A DNA stretch of 64,000 bases, from contig JANTQA010000047.1 of the NCBI GenBank assembly GCA_027625915.1, positions 17,112,001 to 17,176,000 of the forward strand, given 5' to 3'. The stretch comes from Anaeramoeba flamelloides. Its lineage: Eukaryota; Metamonada; Anaeramoebidae. This document shows positions 62,719 to 64,000 of the stretch, in pieces. Made by a program: the position numbers and the translations under genes. Under the pieces are notes generated by a model, which was given only the letters and a program-made list of their open reading frames with translations, had not been told where the DNA came from and ran no database searches. The stretch's first letter is position 1. Every line of letters starts with the position of its first letter.

Positions 62719-63296
62719 TATATGTCCCTACAACCCAAAAAACACTAAAAATGAAAAAATCATCAAATACCTTCCATTAAAACTATTAAAAAAACTAAAT
62801 TATAAAATAAAAATAAATAAAGTTTCAATTTAACTTTTTCTTGAAAACATGCTTTGCCAAAATCATTGAATTTACTTTGAAATCATGTGTATTTTTAGAT
62901 ACACTATCTTGTTTTAACTCATTTACAAAAACAAATTCTAAATTATGGGGAATTTTCTTTTCACAAAAGACACTAATTTGGTCTTCAAATGTTTTTTTTT
63001 AGTTTTAAAAGGTAAAATTAAAAAAAAGTTCAACTAAAAAGATAAACTTTCTGGAAAACCATTCTAATTTAATATATAAGCTTATTCTTTGATTCCAAGC
63101 TTTTCTCAACCCCAATTTTTCAAAAAAAAATAAAAAAGCACACAGTAATTTCAAAAAAATATTTTTGATATTCAAAAGTTGAGAGTATTTTTATTCTAAA
63201 AAAATTATCACAGAGATTAATGGAATTAAGTTCTGAACTTAATTTCGAAAAATATAAACCAGAAAAAAATAGTGCTTAATTTTATTAAGGACATAT
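62719..63296 (-). mobile_element. ATATGTCC-ended ~580-bp MITE, copy 3 (reverse)
   Basis: Starts ATATGTCCCTACAACCC and ends ATTAAGGACATAT on the plus strand, i.e. the reverse complement of copies 1 and 2. Slightly more diverged; the short frame of the other copies hits a stop early. Confidence 0.8.
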
Positions 63297-64000
63297 AATG
63301 TTATTCAGATTTTTAATTTACTTTAAAAGGTTTAAAAATCAAAACAGCATTTTTAAATCCACTTTCTTCTCGATTCTAAAATATAATAGAGTTAATTTTC
63401 ATAGTAAAAATATATTTGAATATAAAATGGGTACTACTTAATGGTAAAAAAACATTGGTTTTTGATTTGGTTTTGTTTAGTGTAAGAATATGAAAAACCT
63501 TTAAACATTTAATTATTTAATGTAAAAAAGTACAAATAAATACAAAATTACAATATTTTTAACTTTGAATAGATTTTATAACTTTTGAACCGTTTTTATT
63601 AGTCAATTTAGATTATTTCAGTCATCATAGAATCTAAGATTAAGACAGTCTATAAATACTTGATATATTTGATTCTTTTTTTTTATTTGTATATGAATTA
63701 TTAAAAGAAATAATATTTAAATAATTGATTTTTTTCAGATTACTTTATTTATTTTTCTTTTATTATGCCCTAGAAACTGTCGAAAGTATTACAATTCGTT
63801 ATTTTATTTTGATTGTGAATTATTTTTTTTTATTTTTTCAAATATTTTTAATAATTTATTATATTTATTGTTTATTGTTGATCTATTAAAAAAATATGTT
63901 AAATTTAAATTTTTTTTTTACAAGAAATTAATAAATAGTATAAAATATAAAAGTAATGCATATATTTAATTTTTTCACAAAAAAAAAAAAAAAATCGTTG
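63297..64000. other. Window end, nothing recognised
   Basis: AT-rich with poly-A/T runs. No gene. Confidence 0.3.

Overview
The window looks like nuclear DNA of an AT-rich, intron-bearing protist, most plausibly an amoeboid one. Intergenic DNA is extremely A+T rich with long A/T homopolymers. Five genes carry GT-AG introns, and the standard genetic code reads all of them. The signalling repertoire (a Rac-type GTPase fused to BTB domains, a WD40-BTB protein, a PH/LRR-ankyrin-Ras-RGS giant and a 7TM receptor) suits Amoebozoa or Anaeramoeba-like lineages. I cannot name the species from sequence alone.

Eight protein-coding genes are supported. In order: Rac-BTB (minus, 1521-3688); WD40-BTB (minus, 8001-9736); a 1794-residue LRR-ankyrin-Ras-like-RGS protein (plus, 18586-23970); an unrecognised coiled-coil/beta-rich protein (plus, 30379-31287); a six-exon 7TM receptor of the AtRGS1 membrane-domain type (minus, 33826-40078); proteasome ATPase Rpt3 (plus, 45352-47203); nucleostemin-family GTPase GNL3/Grn1 (plus, 50269-51984); and ribosome-biogenesis factor Kri1 (minus, 57205-60311). 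The 7TM gene and the C-terminal half of Kri1 only appear when exons are joined by hand. Four genes are G-protein/BTB signalling components, two are ribosome biogenesis factors and one is a proteasome subunit. There is no operon-like packing.

The rest, well over half the window, is mostly short non-autonomous DNA-transposon-like repeats. I recognise about ten families by their inverted ends or by repeated copies inside the window: a TTAA-flanked 676-bp element; a 558-bp element with a perfect 9-bp duplication; a ~580-bp ATATGTCC-ended family (3 copies); Tc1/mariner-like copies; several foldbacks; a ~77-87 bp tandem array; and a long block present three times that ends just upstream of two unrelated genes. 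Introns 4 and 5 of the 7TM gene are long because three such elements sit in them. No tRNA, rRNA, CRISPR, retroelement or virus-like element was recognised.

The most notable biology is the LRR-ankyrin-GTPase-RGS fusion, whose Ras-like domain lacks the residues used for hydrolysis and effector switching. It lies in the same window as an AtRGS1-like 7TM protein that lacks an RGS domain and a Rac-BTB protein with Gly at position 61. Repeat boundaries and identities were judged by eye and are approximate.
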